64,000 nucleotides of DNA, taken from NCBI GenBank assembly GCA_052034005.1, contig JBPOJB010000029.1, forward strand, positions 124,001-188,000, in the 5' to 3' direction. Every line of letters starts with the position of its first letter. Position 1 is the stretch's first letter. The notes beneath the pieces are model-generated. The model was not told the DNA's origin and did not search any database. It saw only the letters and a program-made list of their open reading frames with translations. This stretch comes from JAAYDI01 sp052034005. Its GTDB lineage: Bacteria > Planctomycetota > Planctomycetia > Pirellulales > Pirellulaceae. Shown here in pieces: positions 25,847 to 35,401 of the stretch. The position numbers were made by a program, and so were the translations under genes.

Positions 25847-28669
25847 ATGGACGGCAAGAAACGGCAACAGCGGTTGACGGGTTTCGACGAGGACCCGGTG
25901 GTGACGGGGAGGCAGGCTTCGCAACCGGTCGGGCCACGGGCTGGTTCGGGCGAACAGGTCGTTTCGCTCTCCGGTCGGCGTGTCTTCATCCTGGATGCGC
26001 ACTCGTTGATCTACCAGGTGTTTCACGCGTTGCCGGAGATGAGCGGTCCGGCGGGTCAGCCGGTCGGTGCGATTCACGGGTTCTTGCGCGACGTGTTGGA
26101 CATCCTCGAGCGCTCGAAGCCGGACTATTTGTTGTGCGCGTTCGATACGCCGGGCAGGACCTTTCGGCATGACCTGTACGACCCGTACAAGGCGAACCGG
26201 GCGGCCATGCCGGACGATCTGCAGTTGCAGATCCCCAACGTGCTGCGATTCCTGTCGGCGATGGCGATCCCGGCGCTGGCGGTCGAGGGGTACGAAGCGG
26301 ACGATGTGCTGGCGACCGTAGCGCGGCAGGTCGAGCGGCTGGGTGGAGCGTGTTTCGTGGTCACCAGCGACAAGGACTGTCGCCAGCTGATCAACGAGCA
26401 GATCAAGTTGTACAACATCCGCAAGAACGAGGTCGTGGATGCGGCGGCCGTGCAGGCGCAGTGGGGGATCCGTCCGGACCAGGTCATCGACTTCCAAGCG
26501 TTGTCGGGCGATGCGACGGACAATGTGCCGGGTGTTCCGGGGATCGGCAGGAAGACGGCCGCCGCGCTGCTGGCGCAATACGGGACGCTGGAGGGGGTCT
26601 ACGCGCACGTGCAGGAGATCAGTGGTGCGAAGCGGCGCGAGAACCTGGAGCGCTCGAAGGACCTGGCGTTTCTGAGCCGGCGCCTGGTGCGGCTGGCCGA
26701 CGACGTGCCGTTGGACATCGACTGGGATGCTGCGCGGGTGGGCGGCATGGATCGGCAGGCCGTGTTGGACCTGTGTGCGGAGTTCGGCTTCCACGCGCTG
26801 CCCCAGCGGCTGGTCGGACTGGAGGCTGCCTCGGCGCCCGCGCGCTGGCGTACGCAGTACGAGACGGTGGCCACGCCCGCGGACTTGGCGGCGCTGGTGC
26901 GCGCGTTGCAGGGGCAGGCGCGCATTGCGGTGGACACGGAGACCACCTCGACGCACGCCCGCGCGGCGCAGCTGGTCGGGTGCTCGTTTGCCTGGCAGCC
27001 CGGTCGAGCCGTCTACCTGCCGCTGCGAGCCCCCGCGGGTGAGCCCTGCTTGGATGCGGCGACGGCGCTGGCCCAGTTGCGGCCGATCCTGGAGGACCCG
27101 CAGGTTGCCAAGGTGGGCCAGAACCTGAAATACGACCTGATCGTCTGGCGCAGCGCGGGCGTCGAGCTGCGGGGGCTCGATTTCGACACGATGGTGGCCG
27201 ACTACCTGCTGGCCCCGGGCCAACGCAGCCACGGGCTGGACGATCTGGCCAAGCGCTACCTGAACCATGACACCATCAAGATCCAGGACCTGATCGGGGT
27301 GGGCAAGCATCAGCGGCGGATGGACGAGGTGCCGGTAGCCTTGGTGACCGAGTATGCGGCGGAGGATGCGGACGTGCCGCTGCGCCTGGCGGGGATCCTC
27401 TCCGGGCGGCTTGTCGAGGAGGGTCTGGACGGCCTGTTTCACACCCTGGAAATGCCGCTGGTGGAAGTGCTGGCGGACATGGAATACCACGGGATCCGCA
27501 TCGACGTGCCGCGGCTGCAGCAGCTGAGCCGCCAGTACGGCCGCCGCATGGCCGCGTTGGAGGCCGAGATCTTCGAGGCGGCCGGCGCGCCGTTCAACAT
27601 CGATTCGCCCCGGCAACTGGCCAAGGTGCTGTTCCAGGACTTGGGCCTGCGCGTGATCAAACGCACGTCGACCGGTCCGAGCACCGACGTGGACGTGCTG
27701 AGCGAGCTGGCGCGCGAACATCCCCTGCCCGCCAAGATCATCCAGTACCGGCAGCAGGCCAAGCTCAAGAGCACCTATGTCGATGCGCTGCCCCAGCTGG
27801 TCCACCCGGAGACCGGCCGTGTGCATACGTCGTTCAAGCAGGATGTGGCCGCCACCGGCCGCCTGAGCTCCACCGACCCGAATCTGCAGAACATCCCGGT
27901 GCGCACGCCGGACGGGCGGGAGATCCGCGCCGCCTTCATTCCGGGCGAGCCGCATTGGCAGTTGCTCTGTGCCGATTACTCGCAGATCGAGCTCCGCGTG
28001 CTGGCGCATTTCTCCCAGGACGCCACGTTGATGCGGGCGTTTGTGGAAGACCATGACATCCATGCGGAGGTGGCCAGCCAGGTGCACAAGGTGGCGCTGG
28101 AGGACGTGACGCCCGAGCAGCGTCGCGCGGCCAAGGCGATCAATTTCGGGATCATCTACGGTCAAAGCGCGTTCGGGCTGGCCAAGGCGCTCGGGATCGA
28201 GAAGGCGGCGGCCGCGGAGTTCATTGACGCGTATTTCGCCCAGTATCCGGGCGTCGAGGCGTTCATGGAGCAGGTACTGGCAGACTGCTCCCAGGCGGGA
28301 TATGTTAGTACGGCGCTCGGCCGGCGGCGCGCGGTCCACGGTGTCCGCGCCCCGGCGGTTCGAGCCGGCACCCGTCAACGCAACCTACCGGAACGGATCG
28401 CTATCAACACGGTGATCCAAGGCTCGGCGGCCGACCTGATCAAGCAGGCGATGATTCAGATCCAGCGGCGGATGCGGCGCGACGGCCTGCGTTCGCGGAT
28501 GCTGCTGCAGATCCATGACGAGTTGGTCTTCGAGGTCTGTCCGGACGAGCTGGGTCGGTTATCGCAGTTGGTGGTGGAGGAGATGGTGGGGGTGGGCAAG
28601 CTGCGCGTGCCGCTTAAAGTGGACCTGAAAGCCGGGGCGAATTGGGCGGAGTGCGAGCCGCTCGCATAG
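25847..28669 (+). CDS. polA: DNA polymerase I with all three domains
   Basis: The 940-aa product has the 5'-3' exonuclease domain (SGRRVFILDAHSLIYQVFH, GYEADDVLATVA, TSDKDCRQLI, GDATDNVPGVPGIG), a 3'-5' exonuclease domain that keeps its metal ligands (VDTETTSTHA, QNLKYDLIV, YAAEDADVPLRL), and the polymerase domain (DYSQIELRVLAHFSQD, KAINFGIIYGQSAFG, QIHDELVFEV). It should therefore proofread. The N-terminal 35 residues before the exonuclease are non-conserved and the start is uncertain: ATG 25847 has GGGAGG too far away, while a GTG at 25838 has it four bases off. coaE follows after 11 bp. Confidence 0.95.
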   Translation: MDGKKRQQRLTGFDEDPVVTGRQASQPVGPRAGSGEQVVSLSGRRVFILDAHSLIYQVFHALPEMSGPAGQPVGAIHGFLRDVLDILERSKPDYLLCAFDTPGRTFRHDLYDPYKANRAAMPDDLQLQIPNVLRFLSAMAIPALAVEGYEADDVLATVARQVERLGGACFVVTSDKDCRQLINEQIKLYNIRKNEVVDAAAVQAQWGIRPDQVIDFQALSGDATDNVPGVPGIGRKTAAALLAQYGTLEGVYAHVQEISGAKRRENLERSKDLAFLSRRLVRLADDVPLDIDWDAARVGGMDRQAVLDLCAEFGFHALPQRLVGLEAASAPARWRTQYETVATPADLAALVRALQGQARIAVDTETTSTHARAAQLVGCSFAWQPGRAVYLPLRAPAGEPCLDAATALAQLRPILEDPQVAKVGQNLKYDLIVWRSAGVELRGLDFDTMVADYLLAPGQRSHGLDDLAKRYLNHDTIKIQDLIGVGKHQRRMDEVPVALVTEYAAEDADVPLRLAGILSGRLVEEGLDGLFHTLEMPLVEVLADMEYHGIRIDVPRLQQLSRQYGRRMAALEAEIFEAAGAPFNIDSPRQLAKVLFQDLGLRVIKRTSTGPSTDVDVLSELAREHPLPAKIIQYRQQAKLKSTYVDALPQLVHPETGRVHTSFKQDVAATGRLSSTDPNLQNIPVRTPDGREIRAAFIPGEPHWQLLCADYSQIELRVLAHFSQDATLMRAFVEDHDIHAEVASQVHKVALEDVTPEQRRAAKAINFGIIYGQSAFGLAKALGIEKAAAAEFIDAYFAQYPGVEAFMEQVLADCSQAGYVSTALGRRRAVHGVRAPAVRAGTRQRNLPERIAINTVIQGSAADLIKQAMIQIQRRMRRDGLRSRMLLQIHDELVFEVCPDELGRLSQLVVEEMVGVGKLRVPLKVDLKAGANWAECEPLA

Positions 28670-28680
28670 CGCGTGAGGCG

Positions 28681-29364
28681 ATGGCCAGGGCGATGGTGGT
28701 AATTGGCGTCACGGGTGGCGTAGCCAGTGGCAAATCGCAGGTGGCGGACTGCCTGAGACGGCTGGGGGCCCGCGTCATCGCGGCTGACGAGATCGGTCAT
28801 GCGGTGTTGCGGGAGCCGGCAGTCCGTTCGGCGTTGGTGGAGCGTTGGGGAAGCGGGGTCTTGGATGCGTCGGGCGAGATCTCTCGCCCGAGCGTGGCCG
28901 CGCGGGTCTTTGCGCCGCCGCCGGACGGGCCGCGTGAACTGGCGTTTCTCGAGCAGTGGACCCATCCGCGGATCCGGGACCGGCTGGTCGAACAGCTGGG
29001 CGTGCTTGCGCGGCAGGCAGAGGGGGAGGGCGGCCGGTCAGTTGTGGTGTTGGACGCCGCCGTCTTGTACAAGGCCGGGTGGGACGCGGTGTGCGATGCT
29101 ATTGTGTTTGTTGATGCGGTTGCGGAGGCGCGCCTGGCCCGGGCGCGGCAGCGGGGCTGGAGCGATGCACAGTGGCGTGCGCGGGAGTCCGCGCAGCCGG
29201 CGTTGGCTCAGCAGCGGGCCCGCGCGGATTGGGTCATTGACAATTCGGGGAGCCTGGAGTCGCTTTCGGCGCAAGTGGCGCAGTTCTGGCAATGGGTGTG
29301 CGGGGGTGTCCCGGCGGTGAAAAATCCGGAACAGCCCTTCTCCAAACGGCGGGAAAGACCATAA
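28681..29364 (+). CDS. coaE: Dephospho-CoA kinase
   Basis: The 227-aa P-loop kinase phosphorylates dephospho-CoA in the last step of CoA synthesis. Walker A is GVTGGVASGKSQVAD; also seen are ADEIGHAVLREPAV, the conserved THPRIRD segment, VVLDAAVLYKAGWD and the lid Arg region. The ATG at 28681 comes 11 bp after polA with a GAGG in the gap; a second ATG at 28693 is possible. The polA-coaE pairing occurs in several phyla. Confidence 0.92.
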   Translation: MARAMVVIGVTGGVASGKSQVADCLRRLGARVIAADEIGHAVLREPAVRSALVERWGSGVLDASGEISRPSVAARVFAPPPDGPRELAFLEQWTHPRIRDRLVEQLGVLARQAEGEGGRSVVVLDAAVLYKAGWDAVCDAIVFVDAVAEARLARARQRGWSDAQWRARESAQPALAQQRARADWVIDNSGSLESLSAQVAQFWQWVCGGVPAVKNPEQPFSKRRERP

Positions 29365-29523
29365 TAGGGAGAGTACACGCAATCCAACTGGCCTCTCCTT
29401 GACTAGCGCTGCTCGGACCCTAGTTCCCGTCGCCGGCAGCTGACCTCGCATGTACGAACCACAGACCCACCGCAGGGCGCTTTCTTCGTGCCCGGCCATG
29501 TCGCTCATCAGGAGCCGCACGCC

Positions 29524-31080
29524 ATGACCAACTCGAATCCCAAACCATCGGAACCGCGGGGAGCACGGCGCAAGAGCCCGTTGCGCCGCAAGGCCGCGTC
29601 GTCGGCCGGCGATGCGGCGCTCGAGGCGTCCTCCACGCCGCTGCCTGCCGACGCATTGCCGCCGCCGCCGCCCGACGACCGACGAGACGACCCGGACCTG
29701 TCGATCTACGACGACGCGGAGAGCCCTTTGTCGCTGGCCGAGGAGCTGGCCGACGAAGCGGAGCGCGGCGTGCGCGACGACACGAACGATCGGTACGAGA
29801 AGATCAAGCAAGGCGAGGTGCACATCGCCGAGCTGCAGAAGATGAGCATGGCCGAACTGATTGACGAGGCCCGCAAGGAGAACGTGACCGATGTCGCCGG
29901 CATGAAGAAGCAGGACCTGATCTTCCGGATCCTGAAGGAACGGGTGAAGATGAACGGGTTGATGTACGGCGAAGGCACGCTGGAGATCCTCCCGGACGGG
30001 TTCGGCTTCCTGCGCAGCCCGGACTATCATTACCTGTCCTGCCCGGACGACATCTACGTCTCGCCCAGCCAGATCCGGCGCTTCGGGCTCCAGACCGGCT
30101 GCACGGTCTCCGGCCAGATCCGTCCGCCGAAGGAGAACGAGCGGTACTTCGCGCTGTTGCGTGTGGAAGCGATCAACTACGAGGACCCCAACCTGATGGC
30201 GGAGAAGGTCTCGTTCGACGACCTGACGCCGCTGCATCCGGACACGCGCATCATCATGGAGACGGACGGGCGCGAGATTTCCACGCGGGTCGTGGACCTG
30301 GTGACGCCGATCGGGTTCGGGCAGCGCGGGCTGATTGTCAGTCCGCCGCGCGCCGGCAAGACGATCCTGCTGCAGAAGATGGCCCGCTCCGTGCTCAAGA
30401 ACTACCCGGACGCCTATGTCATCATGTTGCTGATCGACGAGCGTCCGGAGGAGGTGACGGACATGGAGCGGGAGGTGAAGGGTCCGAACTGCGAGGTGAT
30501 CAGCTCGACGTTCGACGAGCCGTCGTCGCGGCACGTGCAGGTGTCGGAGATGGTGATCGAGAAGGCCAAGCGGATGGTGGAGTACGGCACGGACGTGATC
30601 ATTTTCCTCGACTCCATCACCCGGCTGGCGCGGGCCTGGAACACGGAGTGTCCGCAGTCCGGCAAGATCCTCTCCGGCGGCCTGGACGCCAACGCTCTGC
30701 AGAACCCGAAGCGGTTCTTCGGTTCCGCGCGCAAGGTGGAGGAGGGCGGCTCTCTGACCATTCTGGCCACCGCGCTGGTCGACACCGGCAGCAAGATGGA
30801 CGAGGTGATCTTCGAGGAGTTCAAGGGGACGGGCAACCTGGAGATCGTGTTGGAGCGGAAGCTGGTGGACCGCCGCGTCTGGCCCGCCATCGACATCAAC
30901 CGCAGCGGCACGCGCCGCGAGGAGATGCTGATGGACCCGGAAGAGCATCGTCGCGTGTGCGTGATGCGGCGCGTGTTGAGCGACATGAATGCGCCGGACG
31001 CCATGGAGCTGCTCGTGTCGCGCCTGCAGAAGACGAAGAGCAACGCCGAGTTCTTGATGAGCATGAACATGAGCGGTTGA
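29524..31080 (+). CDS. rho: Transcription termination factor Rho
   Basis: The 518-aa hexameric RNA helicase has a charged, low-complexity N-terminal extension of about 100 residues before the Rho N domain (KMSMAELIDEARKENVTDVAG). The RNA-binding OB fold follows (LPDGFGFLRSPDYHYL and DIYVSPSQIRRFGL), then the motor: Walker A in VSPPRAGKTILLQ, Walker B VIIFLDSITRLARAWN and the IDERPEEVTDM element. The ATG at 29524 has AGGAG nine bases upstream. N-terminal extensions are common in high-GC bacterial Rho proteins. ribH and nusB follow. Confidence 0.95.
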   Translation: MTNSNPKPSEPRGARRKSPLRRKAASSAGDAALEASSTPLPADALPPPPPDDRRDDPDLSIYDDAESPLSLAEELADEAERGVRDDTNDRYEKIKQGEVHIAELQKMSMAELIDEARKENVTDVAGMKKQDLIFRILKERVKMNGLMYGEGTLEILPDGFGFLRSPDYHYLSCPDDIYVSPSQIRRFGLQTGCTVSGQIRPPKENERYFALLRVEAINYEDPNLMAEKVSFDDLTPLHPDTRIIMETDGREISTRVVDLVTPIGFGQRGLIVSPPRAGKTILLQKMARSVLKNYPDAYVIMLLIDERPEEVTDMEREVKGPNCEVISSTFDEPSSRHVQVSEMVIEKAKRMVEYGTDVIIFLDSITRLARAWNTECPQSGKILSGGLDANALQNPKRFFGSARKVEEGGSLTILATALVDTGSKMDEVIFEEFKGTGNLEIVLERKLVDRRVWPAIDINRSGTRREEMLMDPEEHRRVCVMRRVLSDMNAPDAMELLVSRLQKTKSNAEFLMSMNMSG

Positions 31081-31092
31081 GGGTAGCTGCCC

Positions 31093-31563
31093 ATGCCGAA
31101 CGTTTTCGAAGCCGCGGCGACCCGCGCGCCGGACGGGCGTTTTGCGATCGTCGTCGCCCGGTACCATCAGACGATCACCGAGAAGCTGCTGGCCGGCGCC
31201 GTGGAGACGCTCACCGGACGCGGTGTCCCGGACCAGGCCATCGACGTGGCGCGCGTGCCGGGCGCCTGGGAGGTGCCGGTGGTCGCCCAGCGCCTGGCGC
31301 GGACCGGCGCGTACCGCGCGGTGATCTGCCTGGCGGCCGTCATCCGCGGCGAGACGACGCACGACCAGCACATCAACCGGCAGGTCAGCGACTCGCTGGG
31401 CCGGATCGCGCTCGAATGCGACCTGCCGGTCTTGTTCGGGATCTTGACCTGCAACTCGGTGGAGCAGGCGATTCACCGCGCGGGCGGGAATGTGGGCAAC
31501 AAGGGCTGCGAGTGCGCCGAGGCGGCGCTCGAAATGGCCAACCTGCTGGCCGCCTTGCCCTGA
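31093..31563 (+). CDS. ribH: 6,7-dimethyl-8-ribityllumazine synthase
   Basis: The 156-aa product makes the lumazine precursor of riboflavin. The core motifs are FAIVVARYHQTITEKLL, VARVPGAWEVP (substrate binding), LAAVIRGETTHDQHIN with the catalytic His, and FGILTCNSVEQA. The ATG at 31093 follows rho by 12 bp, so it probably shares the rho transcript. The ribH-nusB neighbourhood is widespread in bacteria. Confidence 0.93.
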   Translation: MPNVFEAAATRAPDGRFAIVVARYHQTITEKLLAGAVETLTGRGVPDQAIDVARVPGAWEVPVVAQRLARTGAYRAVICLAAVIRGETTHDQHINRQVSDSLGRIALECDLPVLFGILTCNSVEQAIHRAGGNVGNKGCECAEAALEMANLLAALP

Positions 31564-31607
31564 CCGGGCCCGTGCACCTTACCCTCCTTCTCCTGATGCC
31601 ACTTGCC

Positions 31608-32042
31608 ATGTCACGACGCAGCCGAGCGCGAGAAGTTGTCTTGCAGGTCCTCTTCGAAGACGACATGAACCCGAGCCACAGCCGGGCGGCCTCGGACCAG
31701 TTCCTCCGGCAACGCCTCAATCAGGACCCGGCCCTGGTCGCGTTCGCCACGTCGTTGCTGACCGGCGTGCGTCACCACTGCGCGGAGCTCGACCGGATGC
31801 TGGCCGATCGGGCCCGGAACTGGAGCCTGCAGCGCATGGCGGCGACCGACCGCAATGTGCTGCGGCTGGGCGCCTACGAAATGCTTTTCACCGACACCCC
31901 GGGCCGCGTCGCGATCAATGAGGCGGTGGACTTGGCCCGCCGGTTCGGGTCCGCGCAATCCGCCCCGTTCGTCAACGGCATCCTCAACCAGTTCCTGAAG
32001 GAAGCCGAGCAGGCGGAATCCGGCGGCCCGGAGACTCCCTGA
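31608..32042 (+). CDS. nusB: Transcription antitermination factor NusB
   Basis: The 144-aa all-helical protein binds boxA RNA with S10 in rRNA antitermination. It begins MSRRSRAREVVLQVLFEDDMNP and carries the conserved WSLQRMAATDRNVLRLGAYEM and VAINEAVDLARRFGS segments. ATG codons at 31596 and 31608 are both possible; the second gives the usual start. It lies 44 bp after ribH. Confidence 0.93.
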   Translation: MSRRSRAREVVLQVLFEDDMNPSHSRAASDQFLRQRLNQDPALVAFATSLLTGVRHHCAELDRMLADRARNWSLQRMAATDRNVLRLGAYEMLFTDTPGRVAINEAVDLARRFGSAQSAPFVNGILNQFLKEAEQAESGGPETP

Positions 32043-32125
32043 ACGGCTCTCCATCCTGTACACTCATCCTCACGCCCCGCAGGGGCCGTGTCTCCAGTCT
32101 CTCGAGGTCCGATCGGTACAGCACG

Positions 32126-33175
32126 ATGGCGCTCTTTGACCGATTCCGAAAGTCGCAAGGCGGGTCGCCCGCGGCCGGTGCCGACCCGGGAGTCGCCGAG
32201 CCGTCCGGTGAGCAGGGCGGGCTCTTGGCGCGCTTCCGGCACGGTCTGGAGAAGATGACCGACCTGCTGAGAACCGACATCCGCGACCTGTTCAAGAAGG
32301 AAGGCGAGTTGCTCGACGAGGCGCTCCTCGACCGGCTGTTCGCCATCCTGGTCAAGACGGATATGGGCGCCGGGCCGGCCCAGTCGATCCGCGCGCGGAT
32401 CGAACAGGATTATCGAGGTCGGGTTGTGCGGGTCGAGGACGTGGTGGCCGGCATCCAGGACTCGCTCCGCACGCTGCTGGCCCAGGAAGCCGCGCCCCTC
32501 ACGTTGGCCGCCGAGGGGCCGACCGTGATCCTGGTGGTGGGCGTCAACGGGTCCGGCAAGACCACGTCGATTGCGAAACTGGCCCACATGTTCATCACCG
32601 AGGGCCGACGTGTCGTGCTGGGCGCCGGCGACACGTTTCGCGCCGCGGCCGTCGAACAGTTGACGGTCTGGGCACAGCGGATCGGGGCCGAGATTGTGAC
32701 GGGCAAGCCGGGTGGCGACCCGGCGAGCGTGGCCTATCGGGCCGTGGCCCAGACGCTCGAGACGCACGCCGATGTGTGCATCATCGACACGGCCGGGCGC
32801 CTGCAGACGCAAGTGAACTTGATGCAGCAGCTGGAGAAGATCCGCCGGGTGGTTGGCAAGTTGATCCCCGAAGCGCCGCACGAAGTGCTGCTGGTGCTGG
32901 ACGCCACTGCCGGCCAGAACGGCATCAGTCAGGCCCAGGGGTTCTCGCAGGCTGCCGGCTGCACCGGCATCCTGCTGGCCAAGCTCGACGGCACCGCGAA
33001 AGGCGGGGTGGTGATCCCGATCCGCCAGCAATTCCAGCTGCCGGTCAAGTTCGTCGGGTTGGGCGAGCGGGCCGAGGACCTGGCGCCGTTCGATGTCGAC
33101 CGGTTCGTCACGGCGCTGTTCGCGGATTGGGAGCCCCCGGGCGGCGAGGGGGCCGGCCGCGGGCCGGCCGCGTGA
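32126..33175 (+). CDS. ftsY: Signal recognition particle receptor FtsY
   Basis: The 349-aa SRP-family GTPase docks ribosome-SRP complexes at the inner membrane. G1 is VGVNGSGKTTSIAKLA, the insertion-box DTFRAAAVEQL, G3 DTAGRLQTQ, and G4 AKLDGTAKGG, in which Ala replaces the usual Thr of TKLD. A short, charged N-terminal A-domain (about 30 residues) precedes the N domain. The ATG at 32126 opens MALFDRFRKSQ, which can form a membrane-binding amphipathic helix. Follows nusB by 83 bp. Confidence 0.93.
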   Translation: MALFDRFRKSQGGSPAAGADPGVAEPSGEQGGLLARFRHGLEKMTDLLRTDIRDLFKKEGELLDEALLDRLFAILVKTDMGAGPAQSIRARIEQDYRGRVVRVEDVVAGIQDSLRTLLAQEAAPLTLAAEGPTVILVVGVNGSGKTTSIAKLAHMFITEGRRVVLGAGDTFRAAAVEQLTVWAQRIGAEIVTGKPGGDPASVAYRAVAQTLETHADVCIIDTAGRLQTQVNLMQQLEKIRRVVGKLIPEAPHEVLLVLDATAGQNGISQAQGFSQAAGCTGILLAKLDGTAKGGVVIPIRQQFQLPVKFVGLGERAEDLAPFDVDRFVTALFADWEPPGGEGAGRGPAA

Positions 33176-33454
33176 CGCGTCCCGGGCGGTGCAAGGCGCA
33201 GATTGCCCGGCCGTCAGGGTTTGACAGCCGGGTGGCTGCCCGCGTCGCATTCCCGTTTCGGAGCGGCCTTTCACCTCAATTTGCGCCTCTCGGCGCGTCG
33301 AAGATTAACGCGGGCTGCCCATGATGGCGGCCTGCAGACGCTGCGCGTGCGCCGCGTCTGCTCCCCCTGTCCCACCGGCAACCAACAGCACGGGCCGGCA
33401 CCCGCGGGCGTTCCCACCGCCACGACGACCGGATCCCGAAGTGGAGTATCGACG

Positions 33455-34816
33455 ATGAGAATACAATACCTGGCGCTGGTCGCGTTGTGCGGTTGCGCGC
33501 TGCAGAGCAGCCTCGCGTGGGCGCAGGCCCTCACGCAGCCCGCCTCGATTCGGCCGGCCGCGCTGTCGCACGAGAGCCGGGACGCTTATGGCTATCGGTA
33601 CTATGACGACCAGGAAGAACCATCGCCCAGCGATGCGCCGGCGGTGGAGGCGCAGGACGCGCCGGCCGTCCGCGAGCCCGTGGTGCCGACCACTCAACCG
33701 TGCGAAGCGTGCCGCGTCGTGCCCTGGGACAGCTGCTGCGAAAGCCCGTTCCTGTTCGGTCCGGCCAAACCGCTGGCCCTCTTCCCCGGTGACAACCGCC
33801 TGGGCGTTCGGGCCGGGTTCTGGACGCAGGTCGGCTACCATACGCCGGGCACCAACGGGTCGGGCGACGGCCTGCTGAACAACTATCCGAACCATGTGCA
33901 GCTGCAGCAGCAGTGGGCGTTCCTGGAGCGGCCGGTCGACACGGGCGGCAGCGGCTTCGACTGGGGTTTCCGGGTCGACTACGTGTACGGCACCGACGGC
34001 CCGGACACGCAGGCGTTTGGCAACCCGCCGGACAGCTGGGATTTCGGCTGGAACCAGGGGGGTGCCTACGGCCATGCGATTCCGCAGGCCTACGTCGCGG
34101 TCGGTTTCAACGACCTGACGGCCAAGATCGGCCACTTCATCTCGCCGCTCAGTTACGAAGTCGTCCCGGCCACGGGCAACTTCTTCTATTCTCACTCGTT
34201 TGAGCATGGCTTGATCGAGCCGTTCACGCACACCGGCGTCCTGCTCGAGCAGCGGGTCACGGACAACGTCACGCTGCTCGGCGGCTGGACGGCCGGCTGG
34301 GACACCGGTTTCGACCGCAACGGCGGCAGCACGTTCATCGGCGGCTTCACGCTGCAACTGACGGAGAAGGCCTCGTTCTCCTACATGACATCGTGGGGCG
34401 ATGTCGGCTACGACACGCCGTGGCAGGTGGGCAGCGATGCGAACGGGTACTTCCACATGCTGCTGTTCACCTGGCGACTGACCGACCGGTGGACCTATGT
34501 GTTGCAAAGCGACCTGATGGACAACGACGCGTATTTCGCGAGCACGACGGACGCGGTGAGCGTCAACAACTACCTGTTCTACCAGTTCAACGAGCGTTGG
34601 ACGGCGGGCTTGCGATGCGAGTGGCTCAGGGATCCGACTCTGCCCGGCTCGTACGTCGGCGGCGCCGACGAGGTGGTGGACGTGACGGTCGGCCTGAACT
34701 ACCGGCCTGCCGCCAATGTGGTCGTCCGGCCGGAAGTGCGTTGGGACGACTACGAGTCGGACAGCGCACGGCGCGATACGTGCGTCTTCGGCATCGACAC
34801 GGTGATCACCTACTGA
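33455..34816 (+). CDS. Beta-barrel porin-2 (OmpL-like) outer membrane protein
   Basis: The 453-aa product has a signal peptide (MRIQYLALVALCGCALQSSLAWAQA), a Pro/Glu/Ala-rich segment with CEAC and CCES cysteine pairs (residues 88-106), and a beta-barrel domain rich in alternating aromatic strands, with YVAVGFNDLTAKIGHFISPLSYE and TDNVTLLGGWTAGWDTG-like patterns. It matches what I know of Pfam PF07642 (putative beta-barrel porin-2). The barrel ends in VFGIDTVITY. The ATG at 33455 follows GGAG by eight bases. Outer-membrane channel is a fold-based inference; substrate unknown. Confidence 0.85.
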   Translation: MRIQYLALVALCGCALQSSLAWAQALTQPASIRPAALSHESRDAYGYRYYDDQEEPSPSDAPAVEAQDAPAVREPVVPTTQPCEACRVVPWDSCCESPFLFGPAKPLALFPGDNRLGVRAGFWTQVGYHTPGTNGSGDGLLNNYPNHVQLQQQWAFLERPVDTGGSGFDWGFRVDYVYGTDGPDTQAFGNPPDSWDFGWNQGGAYGHAIPQAYVAVGFNDLTAKIGHFISPLSYEVVPATGNFFYSHSFEHGLIEPFTHTGVLLEQRVTDNVTLLGGWTAGWDTGFDRNGGSTFIGGFTLQLTEKASFSYMTSWGDVGYDTPWQVGSDANGYFHMLLFTWRLTDRWTYVLQSDLMDNDAYFASTTDAVSVNNYLFYQFNERWTAGLRCEWLRDPTLPGSYVGGADEVVDVTVGLNYRPAANVVVRPEVRWDDYESDSARRDTCVFGIDTVITY

Positions 34817-34869
34817 GCACCACGAGACGGCTCGCCCGCGATCGGGTCCGTTCGAACGGCGAAGCGGGC

Positions 34870-34908
34870 ATCCACGCCGTGCCGGCCGAGCGCCCGTGCG
34901 GCGTGGAT
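34870..34908 (+). terminator. Hairpin after the porin gene
   Basis: ATCCACGCCG at 34870-34879 pairs perfectly with CGGCGTGGAT at 34899-34908 (10-bp stem, 19-nt loop), about 55 bp after the porin stop. There is no T-tract, so it is either a Rho-assisted end or an mRNA stabiliser. Confidence 0.4.
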
Positions 34909-35046
34909 CGTGCGGGCCGGCGCCTGCGGCGCCGCGCGGTTCTGCCCGCCCGGCTGTCTTGCGACGGCCCGAGGTTGGGGCTAGATTCTAGTGGCGAGCT
35001 GCCGTGGCGGTCGCGGCGGCAGGGAACCTGCAGGAGTCTGGCCACC

Positions 35047-35394
35047 ATGAAGTTCATCATCGCCATCATCCAGCCGAGCCGGCTGGAAGAGGTCAAAGCG
35101 GCTCTGACCGAAGTGGAAGTGTTCCGGCTGACCGTGATGGACTGCCAGGGGTTCGGTCGGCAGAAGGGTCAGTCGGAGGTCTATCGCGGGCACGAGTTCA
35201 CGGTCAACATGCTGCGCAAGGTCCAGTTGCAGATCGCGGTGAACGAGGAGTTCGTGGAGCCGACGATCCAGGCCATCCTCAAGGGCGCGCGGACGGGCGA
35301 GAAGGGCGAGATCGGCGACGGCAAGATCTTCGTGCTGCCGCTGGAGGACTGCTTGCGCATCCGTACGGGTGAACGCGGGTCGGAAGCGATCTGA
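35047..35394 (+). CDS. glnB: PII nitrogen regulatory protein, Phe at position 51
   Basis: The 115-aa product aligns residue for residue with E. coli GlnB over the T-loop: GFGRQKGQSEVYRGHEFTVN has Tyr46 in place but Phe at 51, where GlnD normally attaches UMP to Tyr. The ATP/2-oxoglutarate motifs are present (KGARTGEKGEIGDGKIFV and RIRTGERGSEAI). The ATG at 35047 was chosen from the MKFIIAIIQPSRLEEVKAAL start; no strong ribosome site. No amtB or glnA is adjacent. A full GlnD gene lies 27 kb away. Confidence 0.9.
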   Translation: MKFIIAIIQPSRLEEVKAALTEVEVFRLTVMDCQGFGRQKGQSEVYRGHEFTVNMLRKVQLQIAVNEEFVEPTIQAILKGARTGEKGEIGDGKIFVLPLEDCLRIRTGERGSEAI

Positions 35395-35401
35395 GGCCGG
35401 C

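Noticed and set aside
25667..28378. Open frame of 903 codons on the minus strand opposite polA
   Set aside because: The polA frame on the plus strand has unmistakable catalytic motifs over the same span. The minus frame is Arg/Gln/His/Leu-rich text produced by high GC, with no motif and no ribosome site.
29038..31476. Open frame of 812 codons on the minus strand opposite coaE, rho and ribH
   Set aside because: Crosses three clear plus-strand genes and has Arg/His/Leu-biased text without domains.
34393..35046. N-terminal extension of PII
   Set aside because: The frame runs back into the porin gene in another phase; PII proteins start at MKFIIAIIQP.
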